Below, in pieces: positions 8,341 through 16,915 of a stretch of 64,000 nt of DNA. The notes under the pieces are model-generated. The model had not been told where the DNA came from. It saw only the letters and a list, made by a program, of their open reading frames with translations, and did not search any database. The position numbers and the translations under genes are program-made. The stretch comes from Maridesulfovibrio sp. Lineage in GTDB: Bacteria > Desulfobacterota > Desulfovibrionia > Desulfovibrionales > Desulfovibrionaceae. The stretch covers positions 4,078,501 through 4,142,500 of the forward strand of contig NZ_OY781616.1 of NCBI RefSeq assembly GCF_963677005.1, read 5' to 3'. The stretch's first letter is position 1; the number at the start of each line of letters is the position of its first letter.

Positions 8341-9519
8341 ATGCTTTATTTTCTGGGGAACTGTCAAATGGATTTTCTGAGCCGGGCCGTTGCCGCGAAA
8401 GGGCTGGAATGTACCTACCGGGCATTGGCCTCGCCTTTGACCATCAACAGCTCTCCCGGAACAGTCCCGGCAGATCTTGCGGAAAAGGATTCGGAGTTCG
8501 GGCTGGACGAGTTCATGCATGGACGCAGCCTGCGCAACCAGTTCGCTCTTATCGATCCGGATGACCCGCAGCCGGAGCTGATAGTGCTCAACCTGTTTCA
8601 CGAGACCGGCCCGCTTTTTATCAACAACGGTTTGAAATATATCTTTTTTATCGATCCCCGGTCCTGGACGCAACACCCGCAATTCGAATCATGGATGAAG
8701 GCCGGTTTCGGAATGATCGGAGCCAACCCGGCAACCTATCTGAAGCGTTACGGAGAGATGCTTTCCCATGTGCGCAGACAGTTCCCCACAGTACCTATCC
8801 TCGTTGTTTCCCGTTTATCCCATTATCCGGCCTTCGGGCCCGAACCATATTCCTATCTGGCCGGCTGGGGAGACATAGGCCGGTCTGCGAACTCTTTTTT
8901 CCGCGTTTGGGAGGCGGAGAATCCCGGACTGACTGTTCTGGACATGGACCGTGTTTTCGGCGGGATATGGGCTGAATCGGATAAAAGAATAGAATCGCAC
9001 TGTCCGTTTCTGAAATTCAAGCTGACTGAAAAGGATGATGTGATAACCGGGCTGCATGCCGCTCGGGATGTGGAGCATATCGGCTCCATGTGGTCGGTCA
9101 TTGCGGGCAAGGTTGCGGAATTTATCTCTGCAGGCCGGGTCACTTATGCGGAGAATGAAAAGGTGAGTGCGGATTGGTCCATCCACTGGCGCCCGGAAAA
9201 ATCCTCGGAAAATGAATTGCTGGAAATGCTCGCTTCCGGTGCCAACTACCGTTGTGCTCGTGCCGTGGGAAGTTTTTTTCTTGATCTGGAAAATGATTAC
9301 ACGGAGCTGCTGGTGAGAACAGCCGCATTCACCCCGGTCTGCCACAACACCCTGCATATGATTAAAACCTACGGGCGCATCTGGCGAAACCCGCTGCTGG
9401 CGGACTGGTGCCGGGTTCATAGGGATAATGCCGCGGCATTTACCGGCAATGGGCCGCTGTACACACGGACTTATCTGGAACGGATTGGTGAGATTGAGAA
9501 GTATGCGCTTGGCGGGTGA
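8341..9519 (+). CDS. Conserved hypothetical protein with N-terminal GNCQ motif
   Basis: A 392-residue protein that I do not recognise with confidence. It starts MLYFLGNCQMDFLSRAV; a GNCQ motif after a short beta strand is seen in the WcbI/SGNH-like putative acetyltransferases of polysaccharide biosynthesis. The central part has alternating hydrophobic strands (PELIVLNLF, YIFFIDPRSW, VPILVVSRLS), consistent with an alpha/beta fold. The C-terminal third is helical and Trp-rich. No signal peptide or membrane segment is visible. It is a single gene with its own hairpin downstream. The WcbI resemblance rests on one short motif and could be chance. Confidence 0.55.
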   Translation: MLYFLGNCQMDFLSRAVAAKGLECTYRALASPLTINSSPGTVPADLAEKDSEFGLDEFMHGRSLRNQFALIDPDDPQPELIVLNLFHETGPLFINNGLKYIFFIDPRSWTQHPQFESWMKAGFGMIGANPATYLKRYGEMLSHVRRQFPTVPILVVSRLSHYPAFGPEPYSYLAGWGDIGRSANSFFRVWEAENPGLTVLDMDRVFGGIWAESDKRIESHCPFLKFKLTEKDDVITGLHAARDVEHIGSMWSVIAGKVAEFISAGRVTYAENEKVSADWSIHWRPEKSSENELLEMLASGANYRCARAVGSFFLDLENDYTELLVRTAAFTPVCHNTLHMIKTYGRIWRNPLLADWCRVHRDNAAAFTGNGPLYTRTYLERIGEIEKYALGG

Positions 9520-9525
9520 TCCGAC

Positions 9526-9558
9526 AGGGCTGCTACGGAACTCCGTTCCGGCAGCCCT
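9526..9558. terminator. Hairpin between convergent genes
   Basis: AGGGCTGC (9526-9533) pairs with GCAGCCCT (9551-9558), with an inner CGGAA/TTCCG stem and a two-base bulge. It lies between two converging genes. The nearest T run on the plus strand is about 15 bases further on, so function on either strand is uncertain. Confidence 0.5.
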
Positions 9559-9576
9559 GCAGGTATGATGAGTTTT

Positions 9577-10965
9577 TTACAGGGCTTGTTTATCCGCCTT
9601 GAGTGCGCCCAGAAGGGCTTCGTCCAGAGACGGATGGGGGAACACGACCTTGTGTATGTCGTTTTCCGTCCAGCCTTCCTGCACGATCATGGCTGCGGCC
9701 GTGGTGAAACCGGAAACATGGTGTCCCACAGCGGTTATTCCGGCCACTTTGCCATCCAGCCAGATTACTTTCACGAATCCCTGAGTGGAGGCGTAGGCCT
9801 GCGCGATGGGGTTGGCGACCAGCGGAAAGGATGATGTTTCCACCTTTCCTTTCCCTTCCAGATCAGCCGGCATACTGCCTACGCGCATTGTTTCCGGTGA
9901 ACCGTACAGTATGGAGGGCACCGGTCCGTGCTCGTAGGGACCGTCTGTTTTTCCGGCTATGCGGCGGACCACGTAACCGGCCTGGTGGCTGGCGGCGTGG
10001 GCCAGCAGGATGTGACCGTTGAGGTCGCCGATTGCGTATACATTGGCGGCGGCTTCAAGATTCTCGTTTACCTTGACGAATCCCGGTCCGGCAGTCTCGA
10101 TCCCCAGTGCTTCAAGGCCGATGCCACTGGAATTGGGGCGGCGCCCGATGGCGATGAGCGCCTTGTCGGCGACCAGTTCATCTCCGTCTTCGGTGCGCAG
10201 AACGGCTTTTCCGTTCTCGGCGCTGACCGAACGGACCTTGACGCCGAGACGGATGTCCCATTTGCGGCGCTTGAATATGCCCTGCAGGGCCTTGGAGACT
10301 TCCGGGTCTTCATACACGGCAACGCGATCCATTGCGTCCACCACCGTGATTCTGCAACCTGTGCGGTGGGCGATCTGGGCCATTTCCAGCCCGATGAATC
10401 CTGCGCCGATTACCAGAAGTGATTCCGGCATTTCGGTCAGGGACAGGAAGCCGGTGTTATCCAGTATGGTTTCATTATCCGGTTCAAGACCGGGGAAAAC
10501 CGTAGGATGTGAACCGGTGGCGAGAACCAGATTCTCATATTCAAGAACAGCTGTTTCGCCGGGACGTGAGACCTCTACCTTGCCGGGTTCCAGAATTTTA
10601 GCAGTTGCCCGGTAGATGTCTATTCCTAGATTTTTGGCCTTCTGTTCCATGGCCTTGCGGGTGGCGGCGATGAAGCGGTCCTTTTTGGTGCACAGAGCGT
10701 TGAAATCTATCTCGATCTCGCCCTTGGCAACCTTGGCCTTGGACTGAGCCTCCAGCTCCTCCACCGGGGATGTCGCCCCGAGATAGAGCTTTGTGGGGAT
10801 GCAGCCAACGTTCAGGCAGGTTCCGCCGAGCAGTTCCTTTTCCACCAGCGCGACTTTGATGCCTTCGCCTGCGGCTTCAAGGGCGGCATCGAAACCGCCG
10901 GGGCCGGCTCCCACGACCACAAGGCCGTAGGAGCGTTTTTCGGACGGGAAATCACTTGAGGTCAT
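9577..10965 (-). CDS. lpdA: Dihydrolipoyl dehydrogenase (glycine cleavage L protein)
   Basis: A 462-residue FAD enzyme that reoxidises the dihydrolipoyl arm of GcvH with NAD+. An N-terminal FAD-binding GxGxxG (VVVGAGPGG) is followed by the redox-active disulfide motif GGTCLNVGCIPTK. The NAD-binding domain is central (VIGAGFIGLEMA) and the FAD loop is YAIGDLNG. The dimer domain ends with the catalytic pair in FPHPSLDEAL. Its ATG overlaps the end of gcvPB by 14 bases, which indicates translational coupling. It is the last gene of the gcvH-gcvPA-gcvPB-lpd operon, so dedication to glycine cleavage is likely. Confidence 0.93.
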   Translation of the reverse strand: MTSSDFPSEKRSYGLVVVGAGPGGFDAALEAAGEGIKVALVEKELLGGTCLNVGCIPTKLYLGATSPVEELEAQSKAKVAKGEIEIDFNALCTKKDRFIAATRKAMEQKAKNLGIDIYRATAKILEPGKVEVSRPGETAVLEYENLVLATGSHPTVFPGLEPDNETILDNTGFLSLTEMPESLLVIGAGFIGLEMAQIAHRTGCRITVVDAMDRVAVYEDPEVSKALQGIFKRRKWDIRLGVKVRSVSAENGKAVLRTEDGDELVADKALIAIGRRPNSSGIGLEALGIETAGPGFVKVNENLEAAANVYAIGDLNGHILLAHAASHQAGYVVRRIAGKTDGPYEHGPVPSILYGSPETMRVGSMPADLEGKGKVETSSFPLVANPIAQAYASTQGFVKVIWLDGKVAGITAVGHHVSGFTTAAAMIVQEGWTENDIHKVVFPHPSLDEALLGALKADKQAL

Positions 10966-12397
10966 CGGTAATCACCATGTCACGGGCTGCTTTTGTTTCA
11001 TCCAGTCTCTTGACAGACATGTGTACCGGTGCGGCATGCAGCATATCGGGGTTCTTTTCGGCAAGTTCCGCAATCTCGATAAGATCGTCGACAAACTGGT
11101 CGAGGGTTTCCTTGCTTTCGGTCTCGGTCGGCTCGATCATCAGACATTCCTTCACGATGAGCGGGAAGTAGATGGTCGGTGCATGATGGCCCTTGTCCAA
11201 CAGAGCCTTGGCGATATCCAGAGCGCGTACGCCGTTCTGGGCCTGTTTGACTGCCGAGGTCACGAATTCATGCATGCAGATGCGGTTGTGCGGGATTTCG
11301 AAATGGTTTTCGAGCCGTTTGCGCATGTAGTTGGCGCCGAGGACAGCACCTTCCGTGGCCCGGATCAGCCCTTCGCGGCCGAGACGGAGCATGTAGGCGT
11401 ATGCCTTGAGATAAACGCCGAAGTTTCCGTAGAACGGAGCCACGTAACCGATGGATTTGGGTTCATCATAGGAAAGGTAATACTGGCCGTCTTCCATCTT
11501 TTTTACTCTGGATACGGGCAGGAAGGGAACAAGCTTTTCGCTTACACCCACCGGGCCGGAACCGGGGCCTCCACCGCCGTGGGGGGTGGCCAGAGTCTTG
11601 TGCAGGTTCAGGTGGACAACATCGAATCCGGCATCGCCGACTCTCATCTTGCCCATAATGGCGTTCATGTTTGCGCCGTCGTAGTATAGCAGGGCGTCTT
11701 TTTCATGAATCATCTTTACCAGTTCGGGAAGATGAGTCTCAAAGAGACCGAGGGTGTTGGGGCAGGTCATCATTACGCCGGCAACATCGTCATCAAGAAC
11801 TTCGGCCAGAGCTTCAGGGGTGATGATGCCGTCTTTTGATTCAACAGCAACAACTTCGAATCCGGCGATTGAGGCGGATGCGGGGTTGGTTCCGTGAGCG
11901 GAGTCCGGGCAGATTATTTTGGTCTTCTTGTTGCCTTTGTCGCGGTGGTATGCGGCGATGAGCATTACCCCGGTGAGTTCGCCGTGTGCCCCGGCCATTG
12001 GGTGCAGGGTGAAGGCGGACATTCCGGTGAGTTCGCTGAGCAGACTTTCGGTTTCGTAGATAACTTCAAGCGCGCCCTGGCAGTGACGTCCCGCACCCTT
12101 GAGCTGGGAAATCACCGGATGCAGCTTGGCGAAACCGGGAAGGGCGGCAACCTGTTCCGTGAATTTGGGGTTGTACTTCATGGTGCAGGAACCCAGGGGG
12201 TAGAAGTTGGAGTCCACACCGAAGTTTTTCTGGGAAAGTTTGGTGAAGTGGCGAACAACGTCCAGCTCGGAAAGCGAAGGCATACCTGCTTCCTTGCGCA
12301 GGAGTTCTGCGGGGATGAGGTCCTCGATTTTCTTTCCCGGTTTTTCAGGCCAGCATCCTTCGCGGCCGGGAACGGACTTTTCGAATACTGTTTTCAT
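10952..12397 (-). CDS. gcvPB: Glycine dehydrogenase (decarboxylating) subunit 2
   Basis: A 481-residue beta subunit of the split P protein, which with GcvPA decarboxylates glycine and loads the aminomethyl group on lipoyl-GcvH. The PLP lysine lies in HLNLHKTLATPHGGGGPG. The N-terminal FTKLSQKNFGVDSNFYPLGS stretch is typical of the family. Its start overlaps the gcvPA stop (TAATG), the tight coupling expected for a two-subunit enzyme. Splitting of GcvP into two chains is common in Desulfovibrio, Firmicutes and archaea. Confidence 0.95.
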   Translation of the reverse strand: MKTVFEKSVPGREGCWPEKPGKKIEDLIPAELLRKEAGMPSLSELDVVRHFTKLSQKNFGVDSNFYPLGSCTMKYNPKFTEQVAALPGFAKLHPVISQLKGAGRHCQGALEVIYETESLLSELTGMSAFTLHPMAGAHGELTGVMLIAAYHRDKGNKKTKIICPDSAHGTNPASASIAGFEVVAVESKDGIITPEALAEVLDDDVAGVMMTCPNTLGLFETHLPELVKMIHEKDALLYYDGANMNAIMGKMRVGDAGFDVVHLNLHKTLATPHGGGGPGSGPVGVSEKLVPFLPVSRVKKMEDGQYYLSYDEPKSIGYVAPFYGNFGVYLKAYAYMLRLGREGLIRATEGAVLGANYMRKRLENHFEIPHNRICMHEFVTSAVKQAQNGVRALDIAKALLDKGHHAPTIYFPLIVKECLMIEPTETESKETLDQFVDDLIEIAELAEKNPDMLHAAPVHMSVKRLDETKAARDMVITDDLK

Positions 12398-13728
12398 TAG
12401 ATTGCCCCCCGCAGAATTTCGGCGAAAATGCCGATCTGTTCTTCTGTTGTTTTTTCCGTACAGGCCACCAGCAGCACGTTTTCGAGCCCTTCGTAGTAAC
12501 GTCCTACGGGAAAGCCGGGGATGATCCCGCGCGCGGTGAGTTTATCAATGGCTTCGAATGCGTTCACCGGCAGGCTGATTGCGAACTCGTTGCCGAAAGG
12601 ACCCTTGGTGAAGAGTTCCACGCCGTCAATGGCGGTGAGCCGCTCGGCGGCATAGTGGGCTCTTTCAACGGATATGGTTGCGGTGCGGCGAAGGCCTTCC
12701 TCTCCCAGCAGGCAGAGATGGATAAGGGTACGCAGGGCGCACAGGGCCTGGTTGGAGCAGATGTTCGAGGTGGCTTTCTGGCGGCGGATGTGCTGCTCTC
12801 TGGCCTGCAGGGTGAGCACGTATCCTGTTTTGCCGTCTTCATCCACGGTGCGGCCTGCCATGCGGCCGGGCATCTGGCGGACAAGAGCCTTGGTGCAGGT
12901 CATAATTCCCAGGTAAGGTCCTCCGAACGAGAGGGGCTGGCCAATGGACTGCCCATCTGCCACGGCAATATCCGCGCCCATTTCTCCGGGAGTCTTAAGC
13001 ACGGACTGCATAACCGGGTAGGTGGAAACAATGGCGACAGCCTTGTGTTCATGCACGGCGGCAAACAGCTCGGTGAAGTCGTTGACCGACCCGAAAAAGT
13101 TGGGGTTCTGCACGATTATGGCGGCTGTTTCCTTATCCAGAGCTTCGATGATGGATTTGATGTTGGTGCGGCCGTGGTTGTGCGGAACAGTGACCAGTTC
13201 AAGATTCAAGTTGGTGGTGTAGGAATCAAGCATGACCCTGTAGATCGGGTTCAGGGATTCGCTGACGATTATCTTGCGGCGTTTGGTTTTGCGCACGGCC
13301 ATGAGGGTGGCTTCGTAGAGTGCGGAACCGCCATCGTAGACCGAAGCATTGGCGAAATCCAGATCCATGAGGCGTGCCATGGCGGTCTGGTATTCGAAAA
13401 TGGCCTGCAGGGTTCCCTGCGATGATTCGGGCTGATAGGGAGTGTAGGCGGTGTAGAATTCACTGCGGGATGAAAGGGCGTCCACAGCTGCAGGGATGAA
13501 GTGGTCGTAGAATCCTGCTCCGAGGAAGCTGGCAAGGTCGGTGGTGTTTCTGGCAGCCATCTTTTCCAGCTTTTCAAGGACGGCCATTTCGCTCAGTCCT
13601 TTGGGCAGATCAAAGCTCCGAGGACGCAGTTCGGCCGGAATTTCGGCGAAAAGGTCTTCCATGGAGCTTACGCCGATCACATCAAGCATTTCCCGGATTT
13701 CTTCCGGGGAATGAGGAACGTAGGGCAT
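12397..13728 (-). CDS. gcvPA: Glycine dehydrogenase (decarboxylating) subunit 1
   Basis: A 443-residue alpha subunit of split glycine decarboxylase. The start MPYVPHSPEEIREML and the motifs SFLGAGFYDHFIP and YTPYQPESSQGTLQ are family signatures. GGAGG lies upstream of the ATG. The subunit has the PLP-transferase fold without the PLP lysine, which sits in GcvPB. It follows gcvH by 87 bases containing a hairpin, and is coupled to gcvPB by a TAATG overlap. GcvT, the fourth component, is not in this window. Confidence 0.95.
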   Translation of the reverse strand: MPYVPHSPEEIREMLDVIGVSSMEDLFAEIPAELRPRSFDLPKGLSEMAVLEKLEKMAARNTTDLASFLGAGFYDHFIPAAVDALSSRSEFYTAYTPYQPESSQGTLQAIFEYQTAMARLMDLDFANASVYDGGSALYEATLMAVRKTKRRKIIVSESLNPIYRVMLDSYTTNLNLELVTVPHNHGRTNIKSIIEALDKETAAIIVQNPNFFGSVNDFTELFAAVHEHKAVAIVSTYPVMQSVLKTPGEMGADIAVADGQSIGQPLSFGGPYLGIMTCTKALVRQMPGRMAGRTVDEDGKTGYVLTLQAREQHIRRQKATSNICSNQALCALRTLIHLCLLGEEGLRRTATISVERAHYAAERLTAIDGVELFTKGPFGNEFAISLPVNAFEAIDKLTARGIIPGFPVGRYYEGLENVLLVACTEKTTEEQIGIFAEILRGAI

Positions 13729-13750
13729 TGTTGTCCTCCGGTAAAAATTG

Positions 13751-13783
13751 AATCCCCGCTGACGCGGGCGTCCGGCGGGGATT
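13751..13783 (-). other. Intercistronic hairpin between gcvH and gcvPA
   Basis: A perfect 9-bp stem (AATCCCCGC at 13751-13759 with GCGGGGATT at 13775-13783) has no T run beyond it in the transcription direction. It may stabilise the gcvH end of the mRNA or adjust the GcvH to GcvP ratio. Confidence 0.5.
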
Positions 13784-13815
13784 GGTTGAAAATATTACGG
13801 TCAGATTTCTCCGAA

Positions 13816-14196
13816 TTAGTGGGCTTCTTCTTCGGTCACCTTTTCGTAGGCTGCTGCATCAAGAAGTCCGTCGGTGGAACCGGTGATTTTGATTTTGATC
13901 ATCCAGCCCTCGCCGTACGGATCTTCATTAACTTTTTCCGGTGCGTCTTCAAGGGCTTCGTTGACGGCAACTATTTCACAGTCAACAGGAGAGTATACTT
14001 CGCTGGCAGCCTTTACGGATTCGATGGAACCGAATTCGTCTCCGGCGGCAAAGGTGTCGCCTACCTGGGGGAGTTCGACGAAAGTAAGGTCGCCGAGCTG
14101 TTCCTGAGCAAAGTGGGTGATTCCGACGGTGGCGGTATCTCCGTCGATTTTAAGCCATTCGTGAGATTTGGCGTAAAGAAGTTCCTGAGGGATCAT
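13816..14196 (-). CDS. gcvH: Glycine cleavage system H protein
   Basis: A 126-residue lipoyl carrier that shuttles the aminomethyl and dihydrolipoyl groups between P, T and L proteins. The lipoylated lysine is in [16 protein letters not shown]. An open frame extends upstream to 14280, but the ATG at 14196 has AAGGAG seven bases before it and gives the family N-terminus [14 protein letters not shown]. It is the first gene of the minus-strand gcv operon. No glycine riboswitch is recognisable in the 335-base gap upstream (14197-14531), where I see no other feature. Confidence 0.95.
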   Translation of the reverse strand: MIPQELLYAKSHEWLKIDGDTATVGITHFAQEQLGDLTFVELPQVGDTFAAGDEFGSIESVKAASEVYSPVDCEIVAVNEALEDAPEKVNEDPYGEGWMIKIKITGSTDGLLDAAAYEKVTEEEAH

Positions 14197-14531
14197 GAGT
14201 ACTCCTTCTATTTCTATAGATAATGCTGAGTTTAAATTTCCTGACTTATTTGCATTCAATGAACTTTTAACCGATAGCATTCCTGCTTAAGAAATAAAAG
14301 CCTTGAATACGGGTAAAATCCACAAAATTTCACGCAAAATTGGCGAATATGGGAAAGTGGAATTATTCTGTGCTGTTGTGACTTTGCACTTCGTGTTACG
14401 CGAGGTTGTCTTTTGACGAAAAAAGGCATACGCAGATGGGTATGGGGTGGCGTTTCGTGTCGGCCCAGTTTCCGGGATCTTACCAGTGCGTGAGTTCGAA
14501 GAAGTGACTCTATTTTTGTAGGGAGAATCGG

Positions 14532-15203
14532 TTGGTTGAGTGCAAGGTTCCTGATCGGGAAATAATAGAGGTGAACACAGCCGGAAGGGTCTGGAAGATA
14601 GAGCGGACTGCTGATCTTGAAACCCTCTGGGAGTCTATCGGCGAAGATGATTTCGGGGATGACGAGCGTCTTCCGTACTGGGCGGAACTATGGCCCGCCA
14701 GCGTACTGCTGGGCGAATGGCTGTACCGTAATGCCGGGCTTATCAGGGGGCGGCGCTGTCTTGATCTCGGTTGCGGATTGGGTTTGACTGCGATTATCGG
14801 GCAGTCTCTGGGGGCTGAAGTGGTTGCCTTTGATTATGAAATCGAGCCCCTTTTTTTCGCCCGTGGAAATTCTGTTCTCAATTCAGTCCGGCAGCCTCTG
14901 TGGCTTCAGATGGATTGGCGGTCTCCGGCGCTGGCCGACAGTTCGTTCGATTTCATCTGGGGCGGTGATATTCTGTATGAAAAAAGATTTTTCGATCCGC
15001 TGGAAAAACTTTTCCGGCGGGTGTTGAAGCCGGGCGGCACCATCTGGATGGCCGAACCTGTGCGCGATGTTTCCCTGCCTGTCTGGGAGCAACTTGAATC
15101 CATGGGTTGGAACACCGCACTTCCGCTTACGGAAAAGGCCGCGTGCTGCCATGCTGAAATGACCGTGAACATCAGGAAAGTTGTCCGCGGTCCCAATATG
15201 TAA
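14532..15203 (+). CDS. SAM-dependent methyltransferase, lysine-methyltransferase (METTL21/MTF16) type
   Basis: A 223-residue class I methyltransferase. The SAM-binding motif I is LDLGCGLGLTAI (about 78-89), followed by an acidic motif II (VVAFDYE). The preceding PYWAELWPASVLLGEWLYRN is characteristic of the protein-lysine methyltransferase 16 family, which modifies proteins such as ETF-beta, elongation factors and chaperones. The start is a TTG with AGGGAGA before it; a GTG at 14571 is an alternative. nikR follows 19 bases after the stop, so the two are probably co-transcribed. The protein substrate is unknown. Confidence 0.75.
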   Translation: MVECKVPDREIIEVNTAGRVWKIERTADLETLWESIGEDDFGDDERLPYWAELWPASVLLGEWLYRNAGLIRGRRCLDLGCGLGLTAIIGQSLGAEVVAFDYEIEPLFFARGNSVLNSVRQPLWLQMDWRSPALADSSFDFIWGGDILYEKRFFDPLEKLFRRVLKPGGTIWMAEPVRDVSLPVWEQLESMGWNTALPLTEKAACCHAEMTVNIRKVVRGPNM

Positions 15204-15222
15204 TTCATAAGGAGGTTTGAAA

Positions 15223-15642
15223 ATGGGTAAGACTATACGTTTCGGGGTATCCCTTGATTCCGACCTGCTGGAGAAGTTCGATAAACTGTGTGACGAAAAA
15301 AGTTACCAGACTCGTTCGGAAGCAATCAGAGACCTGATCCGCAACATGCTTGTGGAAAAGGAATGGGACGATACCGAAGGCGAAATGGCCGGGACTCTTT
15401 CCCTGGTCTACGATCATCATCAGAGCGGGCTTTCCCAGCGGCTGACCGAGCTGCAGCACGACAGTCATGATCTGATACTTTCCACCCTGCATGTGCATCT
15501 GGACCATAGCAACTGCCTTGAAGTCATGGTGCTCCGGGGTGACGGCAAGTCCATCAAGGAACTTGCCCAGCGTCTGATTTCCACCAAGGGCGTAAAACAT
15601 GGTAAACTGGGGCTGACCACGACCGGTGAAGAACTGGTCTAG
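15223..15642 (+). CDS. nikR: Nickel-responsive transcriptional regulator NikR
   Basis: A 139-residue regulator with an N-terminal ribbon-helix-helix DNA-binding domain ([19 protein letters not shown]) and a C-terminal ACT-like nickel domain. The high-affinity Ni site is complete: His79, His90, His92 and Cys98 have the same spacing as E. coli His76/87/89/Cys95. AAGGAGG at 15209-15215 selects the ATG at 15223 over a TTG six bases upstream. In the family, Ni binding increases DNA affinity and represses nickel uptake genes. No clear NikR operator was found in this window, so its targets are unknown. Confidence 0.93.
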   Translation: MGKTIRFGVSLDSDLLEKFDKLCDEKSYQTRSEAIRDLIRNMLVEKEWDDTEGEMAGTLSLVYDHHQSGLSQRLTELQHDSHDLILSTLHVHLDHSNCLEVMVLRGDGKSIKELAQRLISTKGVKHGKLGLTTTGEELV

Positions 15643-15684
15643 TGTTTCCCTGTTTGCTGAATTCAAAATAGATTCAGGATTAAA

Positions 15685-16452
15685 ATGGAAGATGTTCAGA
15701 ACAGCCGGGCCAAGGTAGCCATGTCCATAGACCGGGTCGGGGTGCGCGATCTTACCCTGCCCCTGGTAGTGCGTGACCGCAAGTCCGGCAGCCAGCATAC
15801 CATGGCCAAAGTGGCTTTGTCGGTTGACCTGCCTGCCCATTTCAAGGGCACTCATATGAGCCGTTTTGTCGAGGCTCTGGAGGATTGGACCGAGGAGCTT
15901 GATTACAGAAGTTTTTATAATCTGCTGAGTGATATCCGCAGACGGCTGGAAGCCCGCAGCGCCCATGCCGAACTGGCTTTTCCGTATTGTCTGCGGAAAA
16001 AATCCCCGGTGAGCGGACGCATGGGCATAATGAGCTACGAGTGCACCGTGGAAGGAGAACTGGTCGGGGACAATCTGGAATTCACCCTTGGGGTAAAGGT
16101 CCCGGTCATGACCGTATGTCCCTGTTCAAAGGCCATCAGCGATGAAGGTGCTCACAGCCAGCGGGCCGTGGTTCATATCCGTACAAGGTCCAGAGGATTC
16201 GTCTGGATAGAGGATCTCGTGGAAATCGCCGAGGGGTCCGGGTCCTGCGAAGTCTATTCCCTCCTTAAGCGCGAGGATGAAAAACACGTTACCGAGAAAA
16301 GTTTTTCCAATCCCACATTTGTTGAAGATGTGGTGCGAAATGCCGCTATGGGGCTGGAAAATCATCCTAAAATTTCCTGGTACAAGGTTGATGTGGAGAG
16401 TTTCGAATCAATTCACAACCACTGCGCGTTTGCAAGTATTGCCAAATCGTAA
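15685..16452 (+). CDS. folE2: GTP cyclohydrolase I type IB (FolE2)
   Basis: A 255-residue enzyme converting GTP to 7,8-dihydroneopterin triphosphate, the first step to folate (and queuosine). The family signature [18 protein letters not shown] with the metal-binding cysteine is present near residue 140-160. The N-terminus [13 protein letters not shown] is typical. FolE2 replaces zinc-dependent FolE and can use other metals such as Mn or Fe. It lies 42 bases after nikR on the same strand and is closed by a terminator at 16581, so a metal-linked transcription unit is plausible. Confidence 0.94.
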   Translation: MEDVQNSRAKVAMSIDRVGVRDLTLPLVVRDRKSGSQHTMAKVALSVDLPAHFKGTHMSRFVEALEDWTEELDYRSFYNLLSDIRRRLEARSAHAELAFPYCLRKKSPVSGRMGIMSYECTVEGELVGDNLEFTLGVKVPVMTVCPCSKAISDEGAHSQRAVVHIRTRSRGFVWIEDLVEIAEGSGSCEVYSLLKREDEKHVTEKSFSNPTFVEDVVRNAAMGLENHPKISWYKVDVESFESIHNHCAFASIAKS

Positions 16453-16464
16453 TCAGTGCTTACT

Positions 16465-16612
16465 ATTATAGTACAGGAGGCAGAGGGGATTATCCCCACC
16501 TGACTCCGACGACAGCCGCTGTTGCTTCTCATGAAATAAGGTTAAGCGATAGCGGCGACAGTTTGAGGACTGTGTGTGAGGGACCCGCGGAATTTTTCGC
16601 GGGTCCTTTTTT
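16465..16612 (+). ncRNA. Possible structured RNA ending in a terminator
   Basis: After folE2 the sequence folds into a GGGGA-tta-TCCCC hairpin (16485-16497) and a 13-bp stem with two G-U pairs (16515-16527 with 16544-16556, 16-base loop). A small CAGT/ACTG hairpin and then the terminator at 16581-16612 follow. No reading frame explains it. It could be a 3'-UTR-derived small RNA or an attenuated leader for the next operon. I could not match it to a known riboswitch, 6S or SRP RNA. Confidence 0.3.
16581..16612 (+). terminator. Rho-independent terminator after folE2
   Basis: GGACCCGCG (16581-16589) pairs perfectly with CGCGGGTCC (16598-16606), followed by six T. It ends the methyltransferase-nikR-folE2 unit or the structured RNA before it. 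Confidence 0.9.
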
Positions 16613-16724
16613 AGGCTTGGCAGATAATTTGCCGGTGGCATTCATTGAGATGTCTTTAGTTTCTTAGTCTAGTGCCTTTTGGGGATAATAAGAGTTTTTA
16701 TATCTTAACAGACTTAAACTACTA

Positions 16725-16800
16725 GGGATTCCAAAGGGAATTATTCCCTTTGGCTGCCGGCGGCGAAATCCGTCCATCAAAAGCGCGAAGCGCATCAAAC
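16725..16800 (+). repeat. Dispersed repeat, copy A
   Basis: The copy begins GGGATTCCAAAGGG and folds into a 10-bp hairpin (16731-16740 with 16744-16753). It then has GCCGGCGGCGAAATC and ends in AAAGCGCGAAGCGCATCAA. Related copies are at 19671, 53673 (inverted) and 53816. It lies in the gap before the hydantoinase-bio cluster. The rest of the 16613-16915 gap shows nothing else I can name. Confidence 0.75.
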
Positions 16801-16915
16801 TTCCCGCCTTAGACTTGCCAATCGTGCGAAGCGGCATTATCTGTACTGATCGGCCCGGATCAAAGGGACCGAAATTGAACGACAATGCCCGCCAAGGGTG
16901 AAGGATATACGTGCA

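Noticed and set aside
14197-14531. Glycine riboswitch upstream of gcvH
   Set aside because: I looked for the paired aptamer motifs on the minus strand and found none; the gap has only AT-rich sequence and the gcvH RBS.
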